In this document: positions 1-13,793 of the stretch, piece by piece
Position numbering within the stretch: the first letter of the stretch is position 1
How the letters are laid out: each line of letters starts with the position of its first letter
DNA from: Paragordius varius
Lineage: Eukaryota > Nematomorpha
Assembly (NCBI GenBank): GCA_964247055.1
Contig: OZ176053.1
Span: 12,958,001 to 13,022,000, forward strand
DNA: 64,000 nt
Direction: 5' to 3'
Position numbers and translations under genes: made by a program
The notes under the pieces: model-generated
What the model saw: the letters and a program-made list of their open reading frames with translations, nothing else
Databases searched by the model: none
Told to the model about the DNA's origin: nothing

Positions 1-1690
1 CGATTTTTAAGGACAAAGTTTAACTTGAGTATTGATGCGACTAGTTTTATATATTAATTTTTAAAGTATTGTTGTAAAAATCGGATATGAAAGAGTTTGT
101 CAAACTATCTCTATATTTTGATGTAGTAGTACTAAAAGAATGTATAAAAATAATTTTGTTGAGGGTGATCTATATGCGATTTTTAACGACAAAGTTTAAC
201 TTGAGGATTGGTGCGACTAGTTTTATACATTAATTTTCAAAGTATTGTTGTAAAAATCGGATATGAAAGAGTTTGTCAAACTATCTCTATATTAAGATGT
301 AGTCCTACTAAGAGAATGTATATAAAATAATTTTTTTACCGGCGAACGATATCCGATTTTTATGGACAAAGTTTAAATTGCTTATTGTCGTATGCTAAAT
401 TATACATTAATTTTTAAAGTATCGCTGTAATCAGCTATCTAGGAGTTTGTCAAATTATCTCTATATTTTAATGTAGTCCTACTAAGAGAATGTATAAAAA
501 ATAATTTGTTCACCGGTGACCAATATCCGATTTATAAGGACAAAGTTTAACTTGAGTATTGATGCGATTAGTTTTATACATTAATTTTATATCGTTGTAA
601 AAATCGGATATGAAAGAGTTTGTCAAACTATCTCTATTTGATGTAGTCCTACTAAGAGAATGTATAAAAACTTTTTTCTTTACCAGCGACTAATATCCGA
701 TTTTTAAGAACAAAGTTTAACTTGCTTATTGTCGTATGCTAAATATTACATTAATTTTTAAAGTATCGCTCTAAAAATCAGATATTAAAGAGTTTGTCAA
801 ACTATCTCTATATTTTGATGTAGTCTTACTAAGAGAATGTATAAAAAATAATTTTGTTCACCGGTGACCAATATCCGATTTTTAAGGACAAAGTTTAACT
901 TGAGTATTGATACGACTAGTTTTATAAATTAATTTTTAAAGTATCGTTGTAAAAATCGGATATGAAAGAGTTTTTCTAACTATCTCTATATTTTGATGTA
1001 GTCATACTAAGAGAATGTATAAAAAATAATTTGTTCACCGGTGACAATATCCCATTTTTAAGGACAAAGTTTAACTTGAGTATTGATGCGACTAGTTTTA
1101 TATATTAATTTTTAAAGTATTGTTGTAAAAATCGGATATGAAAGAGTTTGTCAAACTATCTCTATATTTTGATGTAGTAGTACTAAAAGAATGTATAAAA
1201 ATAATTTTGTTCAGGGTGATCTATATGCGATTTTTAAGGACAAAGTTTAACTTGAGGATTGGTGCGACTAGTTTTATACATTAATTTTCAAAGTATTGTT
1301 GTAAAAATCGGATATGAAAGAGTTTGTCAAACTATCTCTATATTAAGATGTAGTCCTACTAAGAGAATGTATATAAAATAATTTTTTTACCGGCGAACGA
1401 TATCCGATTTTTATGGACAAAGTTTAAATTGCTTATTGTCGTATGCTAAATTATACATTAATTTTTAAAGTATCGCTGTAATCAGCTATCTAGGAGTTTG
1501 TCAAATTATCTCTATATTTTAATGTAGTCCTACTAAGAGAATGTATAAAAAATAATTTGTTCACCGGTGACCAATATCCGATTTATAAGGACAAAGTTTA
1601 ACTTGAGTATTGATGCGATTAGTTTTATACATTAATTTTATATCGTTGTAAAAATCGGATATGAAAGAGTTTGTCAAACTATCTCTATAT
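1..1690 (+). repeat. Six-monomer higher-order repeat, 1,051-bp spacing
   Basis: About 640 bp at the window start recurs from about 1,052 to 1,690 at a constant spacing of 1,051 bp. Both copies share rare variants: GATGTAGTAGTAC at 120 and 1171, AGGGTGATCTATATGCG in place of the usual CACCGGTGACC junction, and a class C monomer with CTATCTAGGAG. The copies stop matching near 640/1690. This shows unequal exchange in units of six monomers. The left end lies outside the window, so the full repeat may be longer. Confidence 0.85.
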
Positions 1691-2399
1691 TATGATGTAG
1701 TGCTACTAAGAGAATGTATATAAAATCATTTTGTTAACCGGTGATCAATATCCGATTTTTAAGGACAAAGTTTAACTTGATCATGCGACTAGTTTTATAC
1801 ATTAATTTTAAAAGTATGGTTGTAAAAATCGGATATGAAAGAGTTTGTCAAACTATCTCTATATTTTGATGTAGTCCTACTAAGAGAATGTATAAAAAAT
1901 TATTTTCTTTACCGGCGACTAATATCCGATTTTTAAGGACAAAGTTTAACTTGCTTATTGTCGTATGCTAAATATTACATTAATTTTTAAAGTATCGCTC
2001 TAAAAATCAGATATTAAAGAGTTTGTCAAACTATCTCTCTATATTGATGTAGTCTTATTAAGAGAATGTATAAAAAATAATTTTGTTCACCGGTGACCAA
2101 TATCCGATTTTTAAGGACAAAGTTTAATTTGAGTATTGTCGTATGTTAAATATTACATTAATTTTAAAAGTATCGCTCTAAAAATCATATATTAAAGAGT
2201 TTGTCAAACTATCTCTATATATTGATGTAGTCTTACTAAGAGAATGTATAAAAAATAATTTTGTTCACCGGTGACCAATATCCGATTTTTAAGGACAAAG
2301 TTTAACTTGAGTATTGATACGACTAGTTTTATCAATTAATTTTTAAAGTATCGTTGTAAAAATCGGATATGAAAGAGTTTTTCTAACTATCTCTATATT

Positions 2400-3360
2400 T
2401 TGATGTAGTCATACTAAGAGAATGTATAAAAAATAATTTGTTCACCGGTGACCAATATCCGATTTATAAGGACAAAGTTTAACTTGAGTATTGATGCGAT
2501 TAGTTTTATACATTAATTTTAAAAGTATCGTTGTAAAAATCGGATATGAAAGAGTTTGTCAAACTATCTCTATATTTTGATGTAGTCCTACTAAGAGAAT
2601 GTATAAAAATTTTTTTTTTTTTACCGGCGACTAATATCCGATTTTTAAGAACAAAGTTTAACTTGCTTATTGTCGTATGCTAAATATTACATTAATTTTT
2701 AAAGTATCGCTCTAAAAATCAGATATTAAAGAGTTTTTCAAACTATCTCTATATTTTGATGTAGTCTTACTAAAAGAATGTATAAAAAATAGTTTTGTTC
2801 ACCGGTGACCAATATCCGATTTTTAAGGACAAAGTTTAACTTGAGTATTGATGCGACTAGTTTTATACACTAATTTTTAAAGTATCGTTGTAAAAATCGG
2901 ATATGAAAGAGTTTGTCAAACTAACTCTATATTTTGATGTAGTCTTACGAGAATGTATAAAAAATAGTTTTGTTCACCGGTGACCAATATCCCATTTTTA
3001 TGGACAAAATTTAACTTGAGTATTGTCGTAAGCTAAATATTACATTAATTTTTAAAGTTCGCTCTAAAAATCAGATATTAAAGAGTTTGTCAAACTATCT
3101 CTATATCTTGAGGTAGTCTTATAAGAGAATGTATAAAAAATAATTTTGTTCACCGGTGACCAATATCCGATTTTTAAGGACAAAGTTTAACTTGAGTATT
3201 GATACGACTAGTTTTATAAATTAATTTTTAAAGTATCGTTGTAAAAATCGGATATGAAAGAGTTTTTCTAACTATCTCTATATTTTGATGTAGTCATACT
3301 AAGAGAATGTATAAAAAATAATTTGTTCACCGGTGACAATATCCGATTTTTAAGGACAAA
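2400..3360 (+). repeat. Multi-monomer satellite block, copy 1 of 3
   Basis: About five consecutive monomers share a chain of rare variants: GATTTATAAGG at 2461, TTAAGAACAAAG, GTCTTACTAAAAGAATG, GTCTTACGAGAATG and CCCATTTTTATGGAC at 2991. The same chain recurs near 5,760-6,700 (markers at 5817 and 6346) and near 10,510-11,450 (10568 and 11096). Spacings are about 3,356 and 4,751 bp, or about 19 and 27 monomers. The copies differ by point changes and small indels, so they look older than the duplications in the minus-oriented arm. Confidence 0.8.
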
Positions 3361-5759
3361 GTTTAACTTGAGTATTGATACGACTAGTTTTATAAATTAA
3401 TTTTTAAAGTATCGTTGTAAAAATCGGATATGAAAGAGTTTTTCTAACTATCTCTATATTATGATGTAGTCCTACTAAGAGAATGTATATAAAATAATTT
3501 TGTTCGGTGATCAATATCCGATTTTTAAGGACAAAGTTTAACTTGAGTATTGATGCGACTAGTTTTATAAATTAATTTTTAAAGTATCGTTGTAAAAATC
3601 GGATATGAAAGAGTTTTTCTAACTATCTCTATATTTTGATGTAGTCATACTAAGAGAATGTATATAAAATAATTTTTTTACCGGCGAACGATATCCGATT
3701 TTTATGGACAAAGTTTAAATTGCTTATTGTCGTATGCTAAATTATACATTAATTTTTAAAGTATCGCTGTAATCAGCTATCTAGGAGTTTGTCAAACTAT
3801 CTCTATATTTTAATGTAGTCCTACTAAGAGAATGTATAAAAAATAATTTTGTTCTCCGGTGATCAATATCCGATTTTTAAGGACAAAGTTTAACTTGAGT
3901 AATCATGCGACTAGTTTTATACATTAATTTTAAAAGTATGGTTGTAAAAATCGGATATGAAAGAGTTTGTTAAACTATCTCTATATTTTCATGTAGTCTT
4001 ACTAAGAGAATGTATAAAAAATAATTTTGTTCACCGGTGACCAATATCCGATTTTTAAGGACAAAGTTTAACTTGAGTATTGATGGGATTAGTTTTATAC
4101 ATTAATTTTAAAAGTATCGTTGTAAAAATCAGATATTAAAGAGTTTGTCAAACTATCTCTATATTTTGATGTAGTCTTACTAAGAGAATGTATAAAAAAT
4201 AATTTTGTTCACCGGTGACCAATATCCGATTTTTAAGGACAAAGTTTAACTTGAGTATTGATACGACTAGTTTTATAAATTAATTTTTAAAGTATCGTTG
4301 TAAAAATCGGATATGAAAGAGTTTTTCTAACTATCTCTATATTTTGATGTAGTCATACTAAGAGAATGTATAAAAAATTATTTACTTTACCGGCGACTAA
4401 TATCCGATTTTTAAGGACAAAGTTTAACTTGCTCATTGTCGTATGCTAAATATTACATTAATTTTTAAAGTATCGCTCTAAAAATCAGATTTTAAAGAGT
4501 TTGTCAAACTATCTCTATATATTGATGTAGTCTTACTAGGAGAATGTATAAAAAATAATTTTGTTCACCGGTGACCAATATCCGATTTTTAAGGACAAAG
4601 TTTAACTTGAGTATTGATACGACTAGTTTTATAAATTAATTTTTAAAGTATCGTTGTAAAAATCGGATATGAAAGAGTTTTTCTAACTATCTCTATATTT
4701 TGATGTAGTCATACTAAGAGAATGTATAAAAAATAATTTGTTCACCGGTGACAATATCCGATTTTTAAGGACAAAGTTTAACTTGAGTATTGATACGACT
4801 AGTTTTATAAATTAATTTTTAAAGTATCGTTGTAAAAATCGGATATGAAAGAGTTTTTCTAACTATCTCTATATATTGATGTAGTCTTACAGGGAGAATG
4901 TATAAAAAATAATTTTGTTCACCGGTGACCAATATCCGATTTTTAAGGACAAAGTTTAACTTGAGTATTGATACGACTAGTTTTATAAATTAATTTTTAA
5001 AGTATCGTTGTAAAAATCGGATATGAAAGAGTTTGTAAACTATTTCTATATTTTGATGTAGTCTTACTAAGAGAATCTATAAAAAATAATTTTGTTCACC
5101 GGTGACCAATATCCGATTTTTAAGGACAAAGTTTAACTTTAGTATTGATGCGATTAGTTTTATACATTAATTTTAAAAGTATCGTTGTAAACGGATATGA
5201 AAGAGTTTGTCAAACTATCTCTATATTTTGATGTAGTCCTACTAAGAGAATGTATAAAAAATTATTTTCTTTACCGGCGACTAATATCCGATTTTTAAGG
5301 ACAAAGTTTAACTTGCTTATTGTCGTATGCTAAATATTACATTAATTTTTAAAGTATCGCTCTAAAAATCAGATATTAAAGAGTTTGTCAAACTATCTCT
5401 CTATATTGATGTAGTCTTACTAAGAGAATGTATAAAAAATAATTTTGTTCACCGGTGACCAATATCCGATTTTTAAGGACAAAGTTTAACTTGAGTATTG
5501 TCGTATGCTAAATATTACATTAATTTTAAAAGTATCGCTCTAAAAATCAGATAGAGTTTATCAAACTATCTCTATATATTGATGTAGTCATACTAAGAGA
5601 ATGTATAAAAAATAATTTGTTCACCGGTGACCAATATCCGATTTTTAAGGACAAAGTTTAACTTGAGTATTGATACGACTAGTTTTATAAATTAATTTTT
5701 AAAGTATCGTTGTAAAAATCGGATATGAAAGAGTTTTTCTAACTATCTCTATATTTTGA

Positions 5760-6700
5760 TGTAGTCATACTAAGAGAATGTATAAAAAATAATTTGTTCA
5801 CCGGTGACCAATATCCGATTTATAAGGACAAAGTTTAACTTGAATATTGATGCGATTAGTTTTATACATTAATTTTAAAAGTATCGTTGTAAAAATCGGA
5901 TATGAAAGAGTTTGTCAAACTATCTCTATATTTTGATGTAGTCCTACTAAGAGAATGTATAAAAAAATTTTTTCTTTACCGGCGACTAATATTCGATTTT
6001 TAAGAACAAAGTTTAACTTGCTTATTGTCGTATGCTAAATATTACATTAATTTTTAAAGTATCGCTCTAAAAATCAGATATTAAAGAGTTTTTCAAACTA
6101 TCTCTATATTTTGATGTAGTCTTACTAAAAGAATGTATAAAAAATAGTTTTGTTCACCGGTGACCAATATCCGATTTTTAAGGACAAAGTTTAACTTGAG
6201 TATTGATGCGACTAGTTTTATACATTAATTTTTAAAGTATCGTTGTAAAAATCGGATATGAAAGAGTTTGTCAAACTAACTCTATATTTTGATGTAGTCT
6301 TACGAGAATGTATAAAAAATAGTTTTGTTCACCGGTGACCAATATCCCATTTTTATGGACAAAATTTAACTTGAGTATTGTCGTATGCTAAATATTACAT
6401 TAATTTTTAAAGTTCGCTCTAAAAATCAGATATTAAAGAGTTTGTCAAACTATCTCTATATCTTGATGTAGTCTTATAAGAGAATGTATAAAAAATAATT
6501 TTGTTCACCGGTGACCAATATCCGATTTTTAAGGACAAAGTTTAACTTGAGTATTGATACGATTAGTTTTATAAATTAATTTTTAAAATATCGTTGTAAA
6601 AATCGGATATGAAAGAGTTTTTCTAACTATCTCTATATTTTGATGTAGTCATACTAAGAGAATGTATAAAAAATAATTTGTTCACCGGTGACAATATCCG
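5760..6700 (+). repeat. Multi-monomer satellite block, copy 2 of 3
   Basis: This copy carries the same ordered variants as 2,400-3,360: GATTTATAAGG at 5817 and CCCATTTTTATGGAC at 6346. It is followed by the same TCTTATAAGAGAATG monomer. It supports amplification of whole multi-monomer blocks in the plus-oriented arm. Confidence 0.8.
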
Positions 6701-9700
6701 ATTTTTAAGGACAAAGTTTAACTTGAGTATTGATACGACTAGTTTTATAAATTAATTTTTAAAGTATCGTTGTAAAAATCGGATATGAAAGAGTTTTTCT
6801 AACTATCTCTATATTTTGATGTAGTCATACTAAGAGATTGTATAAAAAATTATTTTCTTTACCGGCGACTAATATCCGATTTTTAAGGACAAAGTTTAAC
6901 TTGCTTATTGTCGTATGCTAAATATTACATTAATTTTTAAAGTTCGCTCTAAAAATCAGATATTAAAGAGTTTGTCAAACTATCTCTATATCTTGATGTA
7001 GTCTTATAAGAGAATGTATAAAAAATAATTTTGTTCACCGGTGACCAATATCCGATTTTTAAGGACAAAGTTTAACTTGAGTATTGATACGATTAGTTTT
7101 ATAAATTAATTTTTAAAATATCGTTGTAAAAATCAGATATTAAAGAGTTTGTCAAACTATCTCTATATATTGATGTAGTCTTACTAAGAGAATGTATAAA
7201 AAATAATTTTGTTCACCGGTGACCAATATCCGATTTTTAAGGACAAAGATTAACTTGAGTATTCATACGACTAGTTTTATAAATTAATTTTTAAAGTATC
7301 GTTGTAAAAATCGGATATGAAAGAGTTTGTCAAACTATCTCTATATTTTGATGTAGTAGTACTAAAAGAATGTATAAAAATAATTTTGTTCACGGTGATA
7401 AATATCCGATTTTTAAGGACAAAGTTTAACTTTAGGATTGGTGCGACTTAAAGTATCCTTGTAAAAATCGGATCTGAAAGAGTTTGTAAACTATTTCTAT
7501 ATTTTGATGTAGTCTTACTAAGAGAATCTATAAAAAATATTTTTGTTCACCGGTGACCAATATCCGATTTTTAAGGACAAAGTTTAACTTGCGTATTGAT
7601 ACGACTAGTTTTATACATTAATTTTTAAAGTATCGTTGTAAAAATCGGATATGAAAGAGTTTGTCAAACTAACTCTATATTTTGATGTAGTCTTACGAGA
7701 ATGTATAAAAAATAGTTTTGTTCACCGGTGACCAATATCCGATTTTTAAGGACAAAGTTTAACTTGAGTATTGATACGACTAGTTTTATACATTAATTTT
7801 AAAAGTATCGTTGTAAATATCGGATATGAAAGAGTTTTTCTAACTATCTCTATATTTTGATGTAGTCATACTAAGAGAATGTATAAAAAATAATTTGTTC
7901 ACCGGTGACAATATCCGATTTTTAAGGACAAAGTTTAACTTGAGTATTGATACGACTAGTTTTATACATTAATTTTTAAAGTATCGTTTTAAAAATCGGA
8001 TATGAAAGAGTTTGTTAAACTATCTCTATATTTTCATGTAGTCTTACTAAGAGAATGTATAAAAAATAATTTTGTTCACCGGTGACCAATATCCGATTTT
8101 TAAGGACAAAGTTTAACTTCGGTATTGATGGGATTAGTTTGATACATTAATTTTTTAAAGTATCGTTGTAAAAATCGGATATGAAAGAGTTTTTCTAACT
8201 ATCTCTATATTTTGATGTAGTCATACTAAGAGAATTTATAAAAAATAATTTGTTCACCGGTGACAATATCCGATTTTTAAGGACAAAGTTTAACTTGAGT
8301 AATGCGACTAGTTTTATACATTAATTTTTAAAGTATCGTTGTAAAAATCGGATATGAAAGAGTTTGTAAACTATTTCTATATTTTGATGTAGTCTTACTA
8401 AGAGAATGTAAAAAAAATAATTTGGTTAACCGGTGATCAATATCCGATTTTTAAGGACAAAGTTTAACTTGAGTATTGATGCGACTAGTTTTATACATTA
8501 ATTTTAAAAGTATTGTTGTAAAAATCGGATATGAAAGAGTTTGTCAAACTATCTCTATATTTTGATGTAGTAGTACTAAAAGAATGTATAAAAATAATTT
8601 TGTTCACGGTGATCAATATCCGATTTTTAAGGACAAAGTTTAACTTGAGTATTGGTGCGACTAGTTTTATACATTAATTTTTAAAGTATCGTTGTAAAAA
8701 TCGGATATGAAAGAGTTTGTCAAACTATCTCTATATTATGATGTAGTCCTACTAAGAGAATGTATATAAAATAATTTTTTTACCGGCGAACCATATCCGA
8801 TTTTTATGGATAAAGTTGAAATTGCTTATTGTCGTATGCTAAATTATACATTAATTTTTAAAGTATCGCTGTAATCAGCTATCTAGGAGTTTGTCAAACT
8901 ATCTCTATATTTTAATGTAGTCCTACTAAGAGAATGTATAAAAAATAATTTTGTTCTCCGGTGATCAATATCCGATTTTTAAGGACAAAGTTTAACTTGA
9001 GTATTGATGCTATTAGTTTTATACATTAATTTTATATCGTTGTAAAAATCGGATATGAAAGAGTTTGTCAAACTATCTCTATATTTTGATGTAGTCCTAC
9101 TAAGAGAATGTATAAAAAATTATTTTTACCGGCGACTAATATCCGATTTTTAAGGACAAAGTTTAACTTGCTTATTGTGGTATGCTAAATATTACATTAA
9201 TTTTTAAAGTATTGCTCTAAAAATCAGATATTAAAGAGTTTGTCAAACTATCTCTCTATATTGATGTAGTCTTACTAAGAGAATGTATAAAAAATAATTT
9301 TGTTCACCGGTGACCAATATCCGATTTTTAAGGACAAAGTTTAACTTGAGTATTGATACGACTAGTTTTATAAATTAATTTTTAAAGTATCGTTGTAAAA
9401 ATCGGATATGAAAGAGTTTTTCTAACTATCTCTATATTTTGATGTAGTCATACTAAGAGAATGTATAAAAAATTATTTTCTTTACCGGCGACTAATATCC
9501 GATTTTTAAGGACAAAGTTTAACTTGCTCATTGTCGTATGCTAAATATTACATTAATTTTTAAAGTATCGCTCTAAAAATCAGATATTAAAGAGTTTGTC
9601 AAACTATCTCTAAATATTGATGTAGTCTTACTAAGAGAATGTATAAAAAATAATTTTGTTCACCGGTGACCAATATCCGATTTTTAAGGACAAAGTTTAA

Positions 9701-10509
9701 CTTGAGTATTGATACGACTAGTTTTATAAATTAATTTTTAAAGTATCGTTGTAAAAATCGGATATTAAAGAGTTTTTCTAACTATCTCTATATTTTGATG
9801 TAGTCATACTAAGAGAATGTATAAAAAATTATTTTCTTTACCGGCGACTAATATCCGATTTTTAAGGACAAAGTTTAACTTGCTCATTGTCGTATGCTAA
9901 ATATTACATTAATTTTTAAAGTATCGCTCTAAAAATCAGATATTAAAGAGTTTGTCAAACTATCTCTATATATTGATGTAGTCTTACTAAGAGAATGTAT
10001 AAAAAATAATTTTGTTCACCGGTGACCAATATCCGATTTTTAAGGACAAAGTTTAACTTGAGTATTGATACGACCAGTTTTATAAATTAATTTTTAAAGT
10101 ATCGTTGTAAAAATCGGATATGAAAGAGTTTTTCTAACTATCTCTATATTTTGATGTAGTCATACTAAAAGAATGTATAAAAAATTATTTTCTTTACCGG
10201 CGACTAATATCCGATTTTTAAGGACAAAGTTTAACTTGCTCATTGTCGTATGCTAAATATTACATTAATTTTTAAAGTATCGCTCTAAAAATCAGATATT
10301 AAAGAGTTTGTCAAACTATCTCTATATATTGATGTAGTCTTACTAAGAGAATGTATAAAAAATAATTTTGTTCACCGGTGACCAATATCCGATTTTTAAG
10401 GACAAAGTTTAACTTGAGTATTGATACGACTAGTTTTATAAATTAATTTTTAAAGTATCGTTGTAAAAATCGGATATGAAAGAGTTTTTCTAACTATCTC
10501 TATATTTTG

Positions 10510-11450
10510 ATGTAGTCATACTAAGAGAATGTATAAAAAATAATTTGTTCACCGGTGACCAATATCCGATTTATAAGGACAAAGTTTAACTTGAGTATTG
10601 ATGCGATTAGTTTTATACATTAATTTTAAAAGTATCGTTGTAAAAATCGGATATGAAAGAGTTTGTCAAACTATCTCTATATTTTGATGTAGTCCTACTA
10701 AGAGAATGTAAATAAATTTTTTTCTTTACCGGCGACTAATATCCGATTTTTAAGAACAAAGTTTAACTTGCTTATTGTCGTATGCTAAATATTACATTAA
10801 TTTTTAAAGTATCGCTCTAAAAATCAGATATTAAAGAGTTTTTCAAACTATCTCTATATTTTGATGTAGTCTTACTAAAAGAATGTATAAAAAATAGTTT
10901 TGTTCACCGGTGACCAATATCCGATTTTTAAGGACAAAGTTTAACTTGAGTATTGATGCGACTAGTTTTATACATTAATTTTTAAAGTATCGTTGTAAAA
11001 ATCGGATATGAAAGAGTTTGTCAAACTAACTCTATATTTTGATGTAGTCTTACGAGAATGTATAAAAAATAGTTTTGTTCACCGGTGACCAATATCCCAT
11101 TTTTATGGACAAAATTTAACTTGAGTATGTCGTATGCTAAATATTACATTAATTTTTAAAGTTCGCTCTAAAAATCAGATATTAAAGAGTTTGTCAAACT
11201 ATCTCTATATCTTGATGTAGTCTTACTAAGAGAATATATAAAAAATAATTTTGTTCACCGGTGACCAATATCCGATTTTTAAGGACAAAGTTTAACTTGA
11301 GTATTGATACGACTAGTTTTTTAAATTAATTTTTAAAGTATCGTTGTAAAAATCGGATATGAAAGAGTTTTTCTAACTATCTCTATATTTTGATGTAGTC
11401 ATACTAAGAGAATGTATAAAAAATAATTTGTTCACCGGTGACAATATCCG
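10510..11450 (+). repeat. Multi-monomer satellite block, copy 3 of 3
   Basis: Third copy of the block, with GATTTATAAGG at 10568 and CCCATTTTTATGGAC at 11096. It differs from the other two by small changes such as AATAAATTTTTTTC near 10,711 and GAGTATGTCG near 11,124, where the others have GAGTATTGTCG. Confidence 0.78.
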
Positions 11451-13179
11451 ATTTTTAAGGACAAAGTTTAACTTGAGTATTGATACGACTAGTTTTATAC
11501 ATTAATTTTTAAAGTATCGTTGTAAAAATCGGATATGAAAGAGTTTGTTAAACTATCTCTATATTTTGATGTAGTCTTACTAAGAGAATGTATAAAAAAT
11601 AATTTTGTTCACCGGTGACCAATATCCGATTTTTAAGGACAAAGTTTAACTTGAGTATTGATACGACTAGTTTTATAAATTAATTTTTAAAGTATCGTTG
11701 TAAAAATCGGATATGAAAGAGTTTTTCTAACTATCTCTATATTTTGATGTAGTCATACTAAGAGAATGTATAAAAAATAATTTGTTCACCGGTGACAATA
11801 TCCGATTTTTAAGGACAAAGTTTAACTTGAGTAAATGACTAGTTTTATACATTAATTTTTAAAGTATCGCTGTAAAAATCAGATATTACAGAGTTTGTCA
11901 AAATATCTCTATATTTTCATATAGTCTTACTAAGAGAATGTATAAAAAATAATTTTGTTCACCGGTGACCAATATCGGATTTTTAAGGACAAAGTTTAAC
12001 TTGAGTATTGATGCGATTAGTTTTATACATTATTTTAAAAGTATCGTTGTAAAAATCGCATATGAAAGAGTTTGTCAAACTCTCTCTATATCTTGATGTA
12101 GTCTCTCTAAGAGAATGTACAAAAAATAGTTTTGTTCACCGGTGACCAATATCCGATTTTTAAGGACAAAGTTTAGCTTGAGTATTGATGCGACTAGTTT
12201 TATACATTAATTTTTAAAGTATCGTTGTAAAAATCTTATATGAAAGAGTTTGACAAACTATCTATATATTTTGATGTAGTCTTACTAAGAGAATGTATAA
12301 AAAATAATTTTGTTCACCGGAGACCAATATCCGATTTTTAAGGACAAAGTTTAACTTGAGTATTGATGCGATTAGTTTTATACATTAATTTTAAAAGTAT
12401 CGTTGTTAAAATCGGATATGAAAGAGTTTGTCAAACTATCTCTATATTTTGATGTAGTCCTCCTAAGAGAATGTATGAAAATAGTTTCGTTCACCGGTGA
12501 CCAATATCCGATTTTTAAGGACAAAGTTTAACTTGAATATTGTCGTATGCTAAATTATACATTAATTTTTAAAGTATCGTTGTAAAAATTAGATATTAAA
12601 GAGTTTGTCAAACTATCTCTATATTTTGATGTAGTCTTACTAAAAGAATGTATAAAAAATAGTTTTGTTCACCGGTGATCAATATCCGATTTTTAAGGAC
12701 AAAGTTTAACTTGAGTATTGATGCGACTAGTTTTATACATTAATTTTAAAGTATCGTTGTAAGAATCGGATATGAAAGAGTTTGTCAAACTAACTCTATA
12801 TTTGGATGTAGTCTTACTAAGAGAATGTATAAAAAATAATTTTGTTCACCGGTGACCAATATCCCATTTTTATGGACAAAATTTAACTTGAGTATTGATG
12901 CGACTAGTTTTATACATTAATTTTTAAAGTATCGTTGTAAAAATCGGATATGAAAGAGTTTGTCAAACTATCTCTATTTTTGGATGAATTCCTACTAAGA
13001 GAATGTATAAAAAATTATTTTCTTTACCGGCGAGTAATATCCGATTTTTAAGGACAAAGTTTAACTTGCTTATTGTCGTATGCTAAATTATACATTAATT
13101 TTTAAAGTATCGCTCTAAAAATCAGATATTAAAGAGTTTGTCAAACTATCTCTATATTTTGATGTAATACTACTAAGAG

Positions 13180-13182
13180 AAT
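13180..13182. repeat. Target site duplication AAT, left of Harbinger
   Basis: The satellite normally reads GAGAATGTATAAAA. The left flank ends GAGAAT and the right flank resumes AATGTATAAAA at 14832, so AAT is duplicated. A 3-bp duplication is the PIF/Harbinger hallmark, although that family prefers TWA over AAT. Confidence 0.85.
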
Positions 13183-13199
13183 GGGCCTGCTGAATAAAA
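13183..13199 (+). repeat. Harbinger left terminal inverted repeat
   Basis: GGGCCTGCTGAATAAAA matches the reverse complement of 14815-14831 without mismatch. After it the left end continues CAAGCACC and the right end GCTAGTAT, so 17 bp is the limit of the match apart from chance. Confidence 0.9.
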
Positions 13200-13201
13200 A
13201 C

Positions 13202-13227
13202 AAGCACCTACTGAGTAGTAGGTGCTT
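13202..13227. repeat. Subterminal perfect hairpin, 11-bp arms
   Basis: AAGCACCTACT, loop GAGT, then AGTAGGTGCTT. The arms pair perfectly over 11 bp, 3 bases inside the left terminal repeat. It could be a paired transposase or Myb-protein binding site; this is inferred from position only. The right end carries different but related TACT-rich palindromes. Confidence 0.85.
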
Positions 13228-13526
13228 ATACATGTTTATTTTCATTTTGTTTTTTGTTTGTTTTCGATTTCATTAAAATGCGTTTGAAAAATTCATAAAG
13301 AAATTTAGAAAGTCTAACTTTTGGGAAAAATATCGATTATTTACCCTTTAAAAAATGCAATTATTAATACACATTTATTTATAAATACACAAAAAATAAA
13401 TTAAAATAATGTTTAAACAATTGAATCTCGTTACATTTTGCCAACCTTCAGTATTTGGGTAGATCAATATTGTTTCACAATCCTCCAAATATTCAATATC
13501 AAAATATAAATTACTATCGAAATTTG
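13228..13526. other. Harbinger internal AT-rich non-coding stretch
   Basis: This lies between the subterminal hairpin and the end of the transposase fragment. It is AT-rich with several TTTTGTTT-like runs and no recognisable coding, RNA or repeat signal. By position it would be the 3' untranslated side of the minus-strand transposase gene. Confidence 0.6.
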
Positions 13527-13793
13527 TTAGGGTTCGTTAAGATATTTGGATACATTATGTAATATGGAACATGTTAAAATAGGTTTTGGTATTCGTTTTA
13601 GACTTATACAAATTTTGTTACCGAGTATGGGAAATCGGGCCTTCATCTGACCGCAAACCCGCTCGATAATACTTCTTTCAGAACAATGTAATTTATTGAA
13701 TTTTTTCTCGTTATCGATAATCGTATTTTTGAAGGGGGTTAGGAGCCAGGGTGATAGTGGATATCCATTATCACCTAATAAACATGTTTGCAC
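13527..13793 (-). pseudogene. PIF/Harbinger transposase, C-terminal fragment
   Basis: 88 residues match the last quarter of the HARBI1/DDE_Tnp_4 transposase family. GDNGYP is at residues 7-12, where D8 is the second catalytic Asp. PWLLTPF is at 15-21. The ER at 44-45, followed by GQMKARF, holds the catalytic Glu E44, giving 35 residues between D8 and E44. LHN at 78-80 is the usual C-terminal signature. It ends at a normal stop after NEP. The first codon here is GTG (Val), in frame with about 10 further upstream codons before a stop, so no true start exists. The first catalytic Asp and the N-terminal helix-turn-helix are absent, and families usually run 350-450 residues. The enzyme would cut and paste the element in the nucleus, but this copy cannot be active. 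Confidence 0.92.

Larger units (their letters stand above)
1..13182 (+). repeat. 178-bp satellite array, plus orientation, distal block
   Basis: Head-to-tail monomers of about 174-178 bp, about 74 copies, starting mid-monomer at the window edge. The consensus runs ACCGGTGACC, AATATCCGATTTTTAAGG, a middle with ACTAGT, then GTAAAAATCGGATATG, AGTTTGTCAAACT, and ends AATTTTGTTC. Three classes are visible. Class A has GAGTATTGATGCGACTAG. Class B has CTTATTGTCGTATGCTAAAT and TAAAAATCAGATAT, usually preceded by CTTTACCGGCGAC. Class C has GTAATCAGCTATCTAGGAG and is rare. A common A subtype has GAGTTTTTCTAACT instead of GAGTTTGTCAAACT. Several blocks recur: a block of about 950 bp starts near 2,400, 5,760 and 10,510. 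One monomer near 7,430-7,550 is shortened. No coding potential is seen. The function is unknown; it is likely heterochromatic or centromeric satellite. Confidence 0.97.

Noticed and set aside
13202-13227. Bacterial-type intrinsic terminator
   Set aside because: The stem-loop is strong, but it sits at a transposon tip in a eukaryotic satellite and has no upstream gene or following T tract.
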